From: an uncultured Oscillospiraceae bacterium
GTDB taxonomy: Bacteria; Bacillota; Clostridia; Oscillospirales; Oscillospiraceae
DNA: 9,843 nucleotides
Assembly (NCBI GenBank): GCA_910584395.1
Contig: CAJUAS010000048.1
Location: 1 to 9,843, forward strand
Reading direction: 5' to 3'
Below are positions 1-6,080 of the stretch, piece by piece. Under the pieces are notes generated by a model. It saw only the letters and a program-made list of their open reading frames with translations. It searched no databases and had not been told where the DNA came from. The stretch's first letter is position 1, and every line of letters starts with the position of its first letter. The translations under genes were made by a program, and so were the position numbers.

Positions 1-854
1 ACCACGGCCACCTTGCCGCCCTTCATAATGGGGGTGACAGGGTCGGACTCGTAGGCCTTCATCAGGTTGGAGCGGGTCAGGAACTCGTTGGCGGAGTAAA
101 CGCCCTTGAGGGACTCGCCGGGGATATTCATAAAGTTGGGCAGGCCCGCGCCGGAACCGACGAACACGGCCTCAAAGCCCATGTCAAACAGCTCGTCGAT
201 GGTGAGGGTCTTACCGATGACCATGTTGGTCTCCATATGTACGCCCATGGCGACCAGATTGTCCACTTCCTTCTGCACGATGGCCTTGGGAAGACGGAAC
301 TCGGGGATACCGTAGACCAGCACGCCGCCGGCGGTGTGGAGGGCCTCGAACACGGTGACCTCATAGCCCTTCTTGGCCAGATCGCCGGCGCAGGTCAGGC
401 CGCTGGGGCCGGAACCCACCACCGCCACCTTGTGGCCGTTGGAGGGGACGGGATCGGGGAGCTGGGTGGCGTGGGCGTTGTGCCAGTCGGCCACGAAGCG
501 CTCCAGACGGCCGATGCCAACAGGCTCACCCTTGATGCCCCGGACGCACTTGGACTCGCACTGGCTCTCCTGCGGGCAGACACGGCCGCAGACGGCGGGG
601 AGAGAGGAGGACTGCTGGATGACCTGATACGCGCCCTCAAAGTCGCCCTCTTGGATCTTGGCGATGAACTCAGGGATATGGATATTCACCGGGCAACCGG
701 TGACGCAGGGATGGTTCTTGCAGTTGAGGCAGCGCAGAGCCTCATTAAGCGCGGTCTCCTCGGTATAGCCCAGCGCCACCTCGTCAAAATTGTGGGCGCG
801 AACTTCGGGCGCTTGGGTGGGCATGGGATTCTTTTTGGGATCCATGTTAGCCAT
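1..854 (-). CDS. nfnB: NADH-dependent ferredoxin:NADP+ oxidoreductase large subunit NfnB, 3' end beyond window
   Basis: Large subunit of the cytoplasmic electron-bifurcating enzyme that couples NADH and reduced ferredoxin to NADP+ reduction; it belongs to the glutamate-synthase small-chain-like flavoprotein family. Only the first 284 codons are present; the frame stays open to base 1. Visible: an N-terminal Fe-S domain with Cys42, 45, 50 and 54 (CxxCx4CxxxCP) and a second set at Cys89, 93, 99 and 103, then the FAD-binding GSGPSG at residues 147-152. The truncated end is just entering the second Rossmann fold (KVAVV). The start at 854 is supported by AAGGAGGTG seven bases upstream; it lies one base after the nfnA stop, so the two are translationally linked. 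A second Met at residue 4 is a less likely start. Family relatives such as GltD or SudA are possible, but pairing with nfnA makes NfnB the best call. Confidence 0.93.
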   Translation of the reverse strand, partial: MANMDPKKNPMPTQAPEVRAHNFDEVALGYTEETALNEALRCLNCKNHPCVTGCPVNIHIPEFIAKIQEGDFEGAYQVIQQSSSLPAVCGRVCPQESQCESKCVRGIKGEPVGIGRLERFVADWHNAHATQLPDPVPSNGHKVAVVGSGPSGLTCAGDLAKKGYEVTVFEALHTAGGVLVYGIPEFRLPKAIVQKEVDNLVAMGVHMETNMVIGKTLTIDELFDMGFEAVFVGSGAGLPNFMNIPGESLKGVYSANEFLTRSNLMKAYESDPVTPIMKGGKVAV

Positions 855-855
855 C

Positions 856-1710
856 TCAACGCACCTCCTTCTTGAACAGATTGCAGGTCTCTTCGTGGGC
901 GTGACGCTCGAAGGACTGGTACATCATGCCGCGGGACATGGCCTCGTCAAAGTCCACCTCGTAGCCGTTGAAGTCCGGGCCGTCCACGCAGGCGAACTTG
1001 GTGACCGCCTTACCGTCCTGATGGACGGTGAGACGGCAGCCGCCGCACATACCCGTGCCGTCGATCATGATGGGGTTCATGGACACTATGCAGGGGATTC
1101 CGGTGGGGCGGGTGGCCTCCACGACGAACTTCATCATAATGAGCGGCCCGATGGTGATGACCTCGTCAAAGGTCTCGCCGGCGGCGAACATCTCGTTGAG
1201 GGGCACGCAGACGTTGCCCTCACGGCCGTAAGAGCCGTCGTCGGTCATCACGTGAAGGGTGTCGGACGCGGCGCGGAACTCGTCCTCCAGAATCAGCAGA
1301 TCCTTGGAACGAAAGCCGATGATGGAGGTCACCTGACAGCCCATCTCATGGAGCTTCTGGGCGATGGGCAGCGCGATGGCGCAGCCCACGCCGCCACCAA
1401 CCACGCACACCTTCTTCAGCCCTTCCACATGGGTGGGAACACCCAGCGGGCCGACGAAGTCGTGGATGCAGTCGCCGGCGTTGAGATGGTTGAGCTTCTC
1501 GGTGGTCGCGCCGACGATCTGGAAAATGATGCTGACCGTACCGGCCTCCCGGTCATACCCGGCAACGGTCAGAGGGATACGCTCCCCCGTCTCGTCCACC
1601 CGCAGAATGATGAACTGGCCGGGCTGGGCCTTGGCGGCCACAAAGGGCGCCTCAATGTCCATCTTCGTCACGGTGGGGTTCAGTACTTGCTTGTTGACGA
1701 TCTTATACAT
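856..1710 (-). CDS. nfnA: NADH-dependent ferredoxin:NADP+ oxidoreductase small subunit NfnA
   Basis: 284-residue ferredoxin-reductase-like subunit (dihydroorotate dehydrogenase electron-transfer subunit family) that binds FAD, NAD(H) and one [2Fe-2S] cluster. Visible: FAD-domain motif RIPLT at 44-48, a glycine-rich nucleotide-binding GGGVGCA at 105-111, and a C-terminal cluster region with Cys222, Cys225 and Cys241. Asp217 just before Cys222 is a candidate for the Asp ligand known in this family. With NfnB it catalyses reversible NADPH formation from NADH plus reduced ferredoxin in the cytoplasm. Start Met at 1710 is chosen because an AGGAGAGG site sits five bases upstream and a promoter lies behind it; the open frame runs further upstream, but that extension crosses the promoter and has no homology I recognise. 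Length is normal for the family. nfnB follows after one base. Confidence 0.95.
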   Translation of the reverse strand: MYKIVNKQVLNPTVTKMDIEAPFVAAKAQPGQFIILRVDETGERIPLTVAGYDREAGTVSIIFQIVGATTEKLNHLNAGDCIHDFVGPLGVPTHVEGLKKVCVVGGGVGCAIALPIAQKLHEMGCQVTSIIGFRSKDLLILEDEFRAASDTLHVMTDDGSYGREGNVCVPLNEMFAAGETFDEVITIGPLIMMKFVVEATRPTGIPCIVSMNPIMIDGTGMCGGCRLTVHQDGKAVTKFACVDGPDFNGYEVDFDEAMSRGMMYQSFERHAHEETCNLFKKEVR

Positions 1711-1715
1711 GACAT

Positions 1716-1723
1716 CCTCTCCT
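1716..1723 (-). promoter_or_regulatory. Ribosome binding site of nfnA
   Basis: Minus-strand AGGAGAGG, five bases before the ATG at 1710. It decides the nfnA start against a longer frame that would begin at 1944. Confidence 0.8.
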
Positions 1724-1765
1724 ATCTTTCCAAATTTTGAGGGTCTTGCGAGTCGGAATGCCTTA

Positions 1766-1794
1766 AGTATATCGAACTTTTTCTTCTTCGTCAA
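1766..1794 (-). promoter_or_regulatory. Strong sigma-A type promoter for nfnAB
   Basis: Minus-strand -35 TTGACG (1794-1789), exactly 17 bases, then -10 TATACT (1771-1766); each hexamer has one mismatch to the housekeeping consensus. The expected transcript start is near 1759, giving a leader of about 50 bases before nfnA. It lies in the 100-base gap (1711-1810) behind the Gx-transporter-like gene. That gap holds no clear terminator: a short CGCTG/CAGCG hairpin near 1803-1816 has no T-tract. Read-through from the Rnf-type operon is therefore likely, with this promoter adding independent nfn expression. Confidence 0.82.
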
Positions 1795-1810
1795 TAGGGG
1801 TGCGCTGGAA

Positions 1811-2308
1811 TCAGCGAAGCGTCCACTTCTCCAGCCGCTTGACCGCGATCCCCGCCACCACGCCGATGACCACCCCCGCCACCGTGCCGCTGACCAGCAG
1901 CATGGGCAGGTAGTAAGTGAAGAGCTGGGGGGTATCCGTGACAAAATAGGCCACAGTCACCTGACCGATGTTGTGGAACACGCCGCCGGTCACGCTGATG
2001 GAAACGCTGGAGAATTTGGTAAAATTCTTCATCAGCACCATCACCGTCAGCGACAGCATCCCGCCAACCAGACTGTAGGCCAGACTGAGCACGCTGCCAA
2101 AGAGCAGGCTGGTGAGGACGATGCGGATCAGGTTGACGGCATAGGCCTCCTTCCATCCCACCCGGTAGAGGACAAAAACGATGGCAATGTTGGGCAGGCC
2201 CAGTTTCATGCCCGGCAGAAGCATGGTAGGGATCTGGCTCTCCACAAAGGAGAAGATCATGGCCAGCGCGGTGCAAAGGCTCAGCATGGTCAGCTTGGAG
2301 GTCTTCAT
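1811..2308 (-). CDS. Gx transporter family / heptaprenyl diphosphate synthase component I-like membrane protein
   Basis: 165-residue hydrophobic protein with about five membrane segments. GMKLGLPN (33-40) and GGVFHNIGQ (108-116) are the signatures by which I recognise the Gx transporter / HepS component I family, which is distantly similar to ECF-type substrate-binding membrane components. The biochemical role of the family is unsettled. From memory, relatives sit next to NusG-domain-II proteins, FMN-binding proteins and ApbE in Firmicutes, including flavin-based extracellular electron transfer loci (EetB-like); that parallel needs a database check. The ATG at 2308 is four bases after the upstream gene's stop, with GGGGTGAGG just before it, so the two are tightly coupled. 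It ends the Rnf-type transcription unit. It is unlikely to be a real prenyl transferase because no DDxxD motif is present. Confidence 0.82.
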   Translation of the reverse strand: MKTSKLTMLSLCTALAMIFSFVESQIPTMLLPGMKLGLPNIAIVFVLYRVGWKEAYAVNLIRIVLTSLLFGSVLSLAYSLVGGMLSLTVMVLMKNFTKFSSVSISVTGGVFHNIGQVTVAYFVTDTPQLFTYYLPMLLVSGTVAGVVIGVVAGIAVKRLEKWTLR

Positions 2309-2312
2309 TTCC

Positions 2313-2666
2313 TCACCCCACGATCTCTACGAAGTCGTCTCCCCCGCCCACCACCGTCACCGTCAGCTTATTGGGCAGGCAGGTGATGGTCTCGCCGGTG
2401 TTGCGGATGGAGCCTTGGTTCATGCAGTAGTGGTCGGGGCAGTCCGCCTCGATCATTTTGGCCTTTCCCTCCTTGATCTCCAGCACATTTGTGCCGCCGT
2501 TGAGGGCGTATGTGCCGTCCACCGCCAGAGGGTAGGTCTCCTGCTCCTTCCCTTCTACCCGAATGACCACCGCGCCCCCCGCCCGCTTCCCGAAACGGGA
2601 AGCGAACAGGAGGGCGACGGATACAAGCAGGAGTGCGCCGACGAACAGAAAGTCCCGCTTTTTCAT
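2313..2666 (-). CDS. NusG domain II-containing small membrane-anchored protein
   Basis: 117 residues: one N-terminal membrane segment (about 6-23), a short basic stretch, then a compact beta-rich domain that should lie outside the membrane. The domain carries the typical sequence of the stand-alone NusG-II family: Cys76 in DCPDHYC with Cys81, then GSI, then Cys96 in ITCLPNKL. The three conserved cysteines suggest a redox or ligand-binding role, but the function is not established. It is not the transcription factor NusG. It starts seven bases after the rnfA stop, without a recognisable Shine-Dalgarno sequence, so translation probably depends on ribosomes finishing rnfA. The Gx-transporter-like gene follows after four bases. 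The pair fills the slot where rnfB normally lies and resembles EetA/EetB-type pairs; that functional parallel is inference. Confidence 0.83.
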   Translation of the reverse strand: MKKRDFLFVGALLLVSVALLFASRFGKRAGGAVVIRVEGKEQETYPLAVDGTYALNGGTNVLEIKEGKAKMIEADCPDHYCMNQGSIRNTGETITCLPNKLTVTVVGGGDDFVEIVG

Positions 2667-2673
2667 TGATTTG

Positions 2674-3222
2674 TCAGAACGCCAGCAGAGCCAGAGCGAT
2701 CATGCCCGCGCACAGCAGGTTGACGGGCAGACCGCGGAAGGCGGCGGGGACGGCGTCGTGATCAATCTTGGAGCTGAGCTTGGAGAACACGGTCATGGTA
2801 ACCATGAAGCCGATGCCCACGGCAAAGGCGGTGACCAGCGCCTCCACATAGCCCAGAGCGGTGTTGTGGATACAAAGGCCCATCACCGCGCCGTTGATGG
2901 CGAACTTCATAAAGTCCACCTTGCAGAAGGTCTCAACCTTCTTTCTGGTAAAGAGGTGGATCACCTCCACCACCAGTAGCATCACCAGCACAAAGGCCAT
3001 GTTCTGGAGGTAGGGCACGCTTTTAAGCACGTAGGTCTGGATGGGCCAAGTAATGGCGGTGGAGACCACCATCACCAGCGTGGTCATCAGACCCACCAGC
3101 AGGGACTTGCGGGAGGACCGCTCGTTTTCGATGACCGCGCCCGTACCCAGAAAGTGAAGCAGGGCGTAGTTGTTGGACAGCAGACCTGCCAACAGGATGC
3201 CAAGGATCACATTAAAGCTCAT
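2674..3222 (-). CDS. rnfA: RnfA-type membrane subunit lacking the cluster cysteines
   Basis: 182-residue six-helix membrane protein of the RnfA/NqrE family. It aligns without large gaps to canonical RnfA: SNNYALLHFLG (16-26) matches the VNNFVLVKFLG segment, FVLVMLLVVE matches helix 3, and VPAAFRGLPV (158-167) matches the conserved VPAPFRG loop. In canonical RnfA one Cys follows the FLGL segment and another follows TTN; together with two from RnfE they hold a [2Fe-2S] cluster in the membrane centre. Here these positions are Gly28 and Gly111. The other cysteines (100, 117, 171) are not at equivalent sites. The start codon overlaps the rnfE stop (ATGA), with AAGGAGG ten bases upstream. Family membership is secure; normal Rnf electron transfer is doubtful. 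Confidence 0.86.
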   Translation of the reverse strand: MSFNVILGILLAGLLSNNYALLHFLGTGAVIENERSSRKSLLVGLMTTLVMVVSTAITWPIQTYVLKSVPYLQNMAFVLVMLLVVEVIHLFTRKKVETFCKVDFMKFAINGAVMGLCIHNTALGYVEALVTAFAVGIGFMVTMTVFSKLSSKIDHDAVPAAFRGLPVNLLCAGMIALALLAF

Positions 3223-3821
3223 GCCGCAACATCCTCCTTTTCAGTTTCCTTCTTGCCGCTGATCTTACGCATCACAGCAAAGACGATAGCCAGCACCAGA
3301 TAGCCGCCGAACACCCCGCTGAGCGCGGAGATACGGAAGTCCTGCATGAAGGGGATCGCCACGCCCCAGATGGAGGCGCTGCCCAGAACCTCACGGATGA
3401 CGGCACACACCGCCATGACCAAGGTGAACAGCAAGCCGGTCTCGATGGCGGTCTTGACGGAGGGGCCCTCCCCCATCACGCCGGAGACGTGCTCCGCGTC
3501 ACGGTAGGGCACGGCGCTGACGCTGAGAGCGGCCAGATGGACGCCCAGCATATTGACCACGCCGGGGAAATGAGCTTCCATCACCATCTGGATGAGGGAG
3601 ACGAAGCCGGTAATGATGAGGATATAGATAGGCAGGTGGGCGGCCTGAGGGATCACCTTACGCAGGGCGGAGATGACCACCGCGCTGAAAAACAGGGCCA
3701 GCAGCACAGCCACGCCCATGCCCACGGCGGCGCGCAGGTCGTTGCTGGACGCCATGACGAAGCCCACGCCCAAGGGAAGGAGGATGCCGGCCTCCTTCAT
3801 GCCGGTATTGGTCTTATTCAT
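3219..3821 (-). CDS. rnfE: RnfE-type membrane subunit lacking the cluster cysteines
   Basis: 200-residue membrane protein of the RnfE/NqrD family, the inverted-topology partner of RnfA. Recognisable landmarks: LPIYILIITGFVSLIQM (63-79), matching the IPIYVMIIASVVSAVQM helix of RnfE; LG at 92-93 before helix 4; and AVIREVLGS (139-147), matching the LREIIG segment. The two canonical cysteines (in LGLCP and TNC) correspond to Gly20 and Ala103. The only Cys in the protein is in AVCAVIRE, which is not a ligand site. The C-terminus is lysine- and glutamate-rich and probably cytoplasmic. The start at 3821 overlaps the end of rnfG by eight bases and has GGAGGTG seven bases upstream; the longer frame begins inside rnfG and was rejected. 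Assignment to E rather than A rests on alignment and on gene order C-D-G-E-A. Confidence 0.83.
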   Translation of the reverse strand: MNKTNTGMKEAGILLPLGVGFVMASSNDLRAAVGMGVAVLLALFFSAVVISALRKVIPQAAHLPIYILIITGFVSLIQMVMEAHFPGVVNMLGVHLAALSVSAVPYRDAEHVSGVMGEGPSVKTAIETGLLFTLVMAVCAVIREVLGSASIWGVAIPFMQDFRISALSGVFGGYLVLAIVFAVMRKISGKKETEKEDVAA

Positions 3822-5142
3822 TGGTAGACACCTCCGGTTCAGTAAGTTGAGCGCCCCCGTAAACCTCGAACGCATCGTTGATGGACTGCTTCATGGAGTT
3901 GGTGGTCATGGTCGCACCGGAGATGGCCACCGCGCCGTCCTCCGCGTCCCGCAGACCCCGAAGCCCCGCCTTGTAGGCGTTGGCGTCAAAGCTGGAGATG
4001 GCGGGGTTCTGGAAGGCGAAGTATTCCTGCTCGAAGATGACGGTCTTGGCGTCCACCTTGGCGATGGCGCCGGCGGCATCGATGATGACGTACACGTCCA
4101 TGTCCTCGTAGCCGTAGCTCTTGGAGTAGAAGCCGTAGTAGATCTCCCCGTCCACATCAAAGGAGGCGGCAGCCACCACGGTGCTGAAGTTGGGCAGCTC
4201 CAGGGCGGTCATGTTTTCCGCGCCCTCCATCATGCGGCCGAACTTCTCCTGCGCTTCAGCGTTGAAGTCCTGCTGGTTGGCGGAGGCGTGGGCCGTCGCC
4301 AGAGCCACCGCGTCGGGGTTGTCAACGGTGACCTCGTTGCCCTCGGTGTCGTAGACGAAGCACTTGCCGGAGGCGTTGGTGACCGCCATGACCATGCTCT
4401 CGCCCTTGGGCACGATATAGGCAAAGCCGGAGCTGTTGACCGCCTTATAGGCGGCCACCGCGCCGTCCACCTCAATGGGTTCTGCCTTGAGGTTGCCGGA
4501 GGGATCGGCCATGCCGGGGAACACGGTGGGGATCATCTCAGCAAGCAGCTGGTCGTCGCCCTTCACGCCCTCGGCGATCAGGCCGTTGGCAATGAGCGCG
4601 TTCAGGCCGTCGCTCACCCCCTGCTTGAAGGCGGTGGAGGAGAAGGTCGTCCCCGCCACCAGCCCCACATCGGCCAGCGCGGAGTCCTTGCCGATATAGG
4701 TGTCCAGATAGCCGGGATCTTTGGCGCGGAAATCGTAGGATTCCGTATCGTTGTAGGCGTCGATCTGCACCTTGATGATCTTGCCCTCGGCGTCCACGCC
4801 CAAGGTGATCTCCATGGCGCTGCCTGCCTTGGTGTATTGGGAGGTCGTGGCGACCTTTACCGCGTAGCCCATGCCGTTGGCTTCCTTGTAGATGGCGGTG
4901 ACCGTCTCGGGCACATCCGCCAAAGTGGTGGGCACAGTGCCGTCGGCGGCGTAGATCTGGGCCTCGCCGTTAAAGGAGGCACCCTCGGGCATCACTGCCA
5001 GCAGCGGGCCGTAGACCGCGCCGGCGTTGTTGGCCTCAATGAGAGGCCCGGTGTAGAAATTCAGGCCGAACATGGCCGCGCTGAACACCAGCACGATGAC
5101 CACGATCAGCGCAATTGCTTTCACAAGGTCGGTACTTTTCAT
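3814..5142 (-). CDS. rnfG: RnfG-type flavoprotein with two tandem FMN-binding domains
   Basis: 442 residues, about twice the usual RnfG length. One N-terminal membrane helix (9-28) anchors an exported region made of two FMN_bind domains. Domain 1 (about 40-185) ends in GLVAGTTFSST, where AGTT (163-166) takes the place of the flavinylation motif SGAT; a Thr remains at the acceptor position (Thr166) but two of the three preceding residues differ. Domain 2 (about 220-425) ends in a canonical AISGATMTT, with Thr411 the expected covalent FMN site. ApbE, encoded in the same operon, would attach the FMN. In Rnf, RnfG carries electrons on the outer face next to RnfD. The start at 5142 shares one base with the rnfD stop (TGATG) and has GGGAGG nine bases upstream. 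A duplication and partial decay of domain 1 is the simplest reading. Confidence 0.9.
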   Translation of the reverse strand: MKSTDLVKAIALIVVIVLVFSAAMFGLNFYTGPLIEANNAGAVYGPLLAVMPEGASFNGEAQIYAADGTVPTTLADVPETVTAIYKEANGMGYAVKVATTSQYTKAGSAMEITLGVDAEGKIIKVQIDAYNDTESYDFRAKDPGYLDTYIGKDSALADVGLVAGTTFSSTAFKQGVSDGLNALIANGLIAEGVKGDDQLLAEMIPTVFPGMADPSGNLKAEPIEVDGAVAAYKAVNSSGFAYIVPKGESMVMAVTNASGKCFVYDTEGNEVTVDNPDAVALATAHASANQQDFNAEAQEKFGRMMEGAENMTALELPNFSTVVAAASFDVDGEIYYGFYSKSYGYEDMDVYVIIDAAGAIAKVDAKTVIFEQEYFAFQNPAISSFDANAYKAGLRGLRDAEDGAVAISGATMTTNSMKQSINDAFEVYGGAQLTEPEVSTNE

Positions 5143-6080
5143 CACTTGATACCTCCCAGCGTCTTTTTGGCCGTCCACTGCTCCAAGAAGGGGGTGAACA
5201 GGTTCATCACCAGAATGGAGATGGACACGCCCTCGGGGTAAGAGCCAAACTGGCGGATGGCAAAGGTAATAAGGCCCGCGCCCACGCAGAACAGAACGCG
5301 GCCCGCCCCGGTGGTGGGGGTGGTGACATAGTCGGTGGCCATGAACACCGCGCCCAGAATCAGACCGCCGGCCAGCACCTGCGCCAGCGCGTAGACAGGA
5401 TCAAGGGTAAAGACCAGATAGCACACAAACACGGTGCCCACGAAGGACACAGGCACATACCACTTGATGACCTTGCGGGCCACCAGATACACAAAGCCGA
5501 TGAGCAGCGCCGCGGCGCAGGTCTCGCCGATGGCGCCGCCGTGAAGGCCCAAAAACAGGTCTTTCAGGCTGGGAGCGGCGGACAGGCCGTCCACCCCGGT
5601 GTTCAGCGCGGCCAGCGGGGTCGCGGCGGACTCCAGCTCCACAAAGCGGACGGGGTTCGCCCCGCCGCCCACTGCGCCGAAGGTCAGCAGCATCAGGACG
5701 CGGGCGGCGATGGCGGGGTTGACCAGATTTTTGCCCAGACCGCCGAACAGGCCCTTGACCACCACCACGGCAAAGATCGCGCCCACAGCGCACTGCCACA
5801 GGGGCACGTTGGTACTCAGGTTCAGGCCCAGCAGCAGGCCGGTGACCACAGCGGAGCAGTCTTTGATCGTCTGCTTCTTGTGGACGCAGAGATTGAAGAG
5901 GGCCTCGCCCAGCACGGCGGCAACCACACAGGTCGCCAGCACCAGAAGGGCCTGCACGCCAAAGAGTACCACGCCCATAATGGCGGCGGGCACCAGCGCG
6001 ATGACCACGTCCAGCATGATGTTGCCTGTTCCGATGCCGCTATGGATATGGGGAGCGGCGGAAATGTGAAGGTTTTTCAT
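5142..6080 (-). CDS. rnfD: RnfD-type flavinylated membrane subunit
   Basis: 312-residue polytopic membrane protein of the RnfD/NqrB family, normal in length and well conserved. Landmarks: APHIHSG at 9-15, GLLLGLNLS (81-89), VKGLFGGLGKNLVNPA (108-123) and FMATDYVTTP (246-255). The covalent FMN site is the SAATPL motif at 151-156, with Thr154 as acceptor; this is the RnfD form of the flavinylation motif. In the complex RnfD passes electrons between the RnfG flavin and RnfC and is thought to couple redox change to ion transport. Its start shares one base with the rnfC stop (TGATG) and is preceded by AGGAGGGG. The longer open frame starting inside rnfC was rejected. The coupled ion (Na+ or H+) cannot be told from sequence by eye. 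Confidence 0.95.
   Translation of the reverse strand: MKNLHISAAPHIHSGIGTGNIMLDVVIALVPAAIMGVVLFGVQALLVLATCVVAAVLGEALFNLCVHKKQTIKDCSAVVTGLLLGLNLSTNVPLWQCAVGAIFAVVVVKGLFGGLGKNLVNPAIAARVLMLLTFGAVGGGANPVRFVELESAATPLAALNTGVDGLSAAPSLKDLFLGLHGGAIGETCAAALLIGFVYLVARKVIKWYVPVSFVGTVFVCYLVFTLDPVYALAQVLAGGLILGAVFMATDYVTTPTTGAGRVLFCVGAGLITFAIRQFGSYPEGVSISILVMNLFTPFLEQWTAKKTLGGIK

Noticed and set aside
790..1740. 316-codon plus-strand frame opposite nfnA
   Set aside because: His/Gly-rich shadow without homology or ribosome site; nfnA on the other strand is clear.
1803..1816. Possible terminator after the Gx-transporter-like gene (CGCTG/CAGCG)
   Set aside because: The stem is only five pairs and no T-tract follows, so it does not qualify as an intrinsic terminator.
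1711..1944. N-terminal extension of nfnA to a 362-residue form
   Set aside because: It crosses the nfn promoter and the end of the Gx gene; the ATG at 1710 has a good ribosome site and normal family length.
1811..2308. Calling the Gx protein a true heptaprenyl diphosphate synthase subunit
   Set aside because: It has no prenyl-diphosphate-binding DDxxD motif and is an integral membrane protein; the name is inherited from a family label.
2313..2666. Calling the NusG-II protein a transcription factor NusG
   Set aside because: It lacks the NGN and KOW parts and has an N-terminal membrane helix; only the inserted domain II type fold is present.
3673..5241. 522-codon open frame on the plus strand opposite rnfG
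   Set aside because: It is a mirror of the GC-rich codon pattern of rnfG: His/Gly/Val/Leu-rich low-complexity protein, no ribosome site, no family resemblance.
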